From positions 1 to 64,000 of the forward strand of contig JAQGOL010000007.1 in assembly GCA_028293625.1 (NCBI GenBank): a DNA stretch of 64,000 bases, in the 5' to 3' direction. The DNA is from Chthoniobacteraceae bacterium. GTDB taxonomy: Bacteria; Verrucomicrobiota; Verrucomicrobiia; Chthoniobacterales; Chthoniobacteraceae. This document shows positions 63,826-64,000 of the stretch, piece by piece. A program made the position numbers and the translations under genes. Within the stretch, counting starts at the first letter, position 1. Every line of letters begins with the position of its first letter. The notes under the pieces were generated by a model that did not search any database, had not been told where the DNA came from, and saw nothing but the letters and a program-made list of their open reading frames with translations.

Positions 63826-64000
63826 TTAAGCCGGCGAAAATTCTGCGAAAAGGGCAACCCCGCCTGTTTGGATACCCGTTGTTTTGACTTTGCGAGTCGT
63901 CAAGACGCGCCCCATTACAACGCCATCGATGGAAATCTCAATGGGCGCCATTTCATGGAACTTTCCCCCGCCCTTCCCTCCATAGCATATTCCGGTTTGC
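63826..64000 (-). CDS. C-terminal end of a gene cut by the right edge
   Basis: The minus frame is open from the edge (first whole codon ending at 63999) to TAA at 63826-63828, giving 57 codons. It reads FHEMAPIEISIDGVVMGRVL, then TTRKVKTTGIQTGGVALFAE. Composition is clearly protein-like and beta-rich. The IEISIDGVVMGRV pattern recalls phage tail or surface proteins with an IDG turn, but the family cannot be named from this piece. Confidence 0.55.
   Translation of the reverse strand, partial: QTGICYGGKGGGKFHEMAPIEISIDGVVMGRVLTTRKVKTTGIQTGGVALFAEFSPA

Overview
The window looks like a chromosomal segment of a Gram-negative member of the Verrucomicrobia/PVC group. Two proteins end in PEP-CTERM sorting tails (VPEP, hydrophobic stretch, Arg cluster). 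Several genes (a primase-like island protein, a CBM9/beta-propeller giant, a stand-alone SGNH hydrolase) are of kinds I associate with Verrucomicrobia. Outer-membrane components (Wza-like protein, beta-barrel) show a diderm envelope. The species cannot be fixed from sequence reading alone.

Left end (1-3250): the decayed right end of an integrative element. A transposase 5' part is fused tail-to-tail with a 3'-truncated primase-like gene. Then follow a small helix-turn-helix (excisionase-like) gene, a pair of 22-bp direct repeats, a tyrosine recombinase broken by one in-frame TAA, and the 3' half of a tRNA-Thr(UGU), which is the likely attachment site and border with the chromosome.

3250-27850: mixed chromosomal genes with many relics. 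These include a secreted TIM-barrel glycosidase-like protein, small secreted proteins, an orphan HsdS tail, an HNH-associated fragment, a 21-bp tandem repeat, an EF-hand/GTGTS-repeat secreted protein, a PTS IIA-like protein, a 1234-residue CBM9/FlgD-like/propeller protein beside an SGNH hydrolase, two PEP-CTERM proteins (one with three tandem lectin-like units), a TPR-adenylate cyclase, a hybrid histidine kinase and a secreted transglutaminase-like protein.

27878-57640: one long polysaccharide locus, all on the minus strand and many genes overlapping by 1-11 bases. From its upstream end it encodes an exported protein of unknown function, an outer-membrane barrel, a Wza-like SLBB exporter, a Wzz/BY-kinase, a GT4, a polyprenyl-phosphate sugar transferase, a Wzm/Wzt-type ABC exporter with a C-terminal sugar-binding domain, methyltransferases, several GT4s, a Wzy-like membrane protein, a GT9, a glutamine-dependent asparagine synthase, a GT2, a carbamoyltransferase and an O-acyltransferase. 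A second acyltransferase survives only as a relic. The gene set implies synthesis on a lipid carrier, decoration (methyl, carbamoyl, acyl, amide), ABC export, and passage through an outer-membrane channel under tyrosine-kinase control. No Wzx flippase and no exosortase are seen in the window.

57640-64000: a relic of an autotransporter-type PEP-CTERM protein, a polytopic GT39-like protein, then a divergent three-gene set (methyltransferase, DPM1/ArnC-like GT2, ArnT-like GT39). A gene on the minus strand is cut by the right edge. No complete tRNA, rRNA, CRISPR array or replication origin was found.
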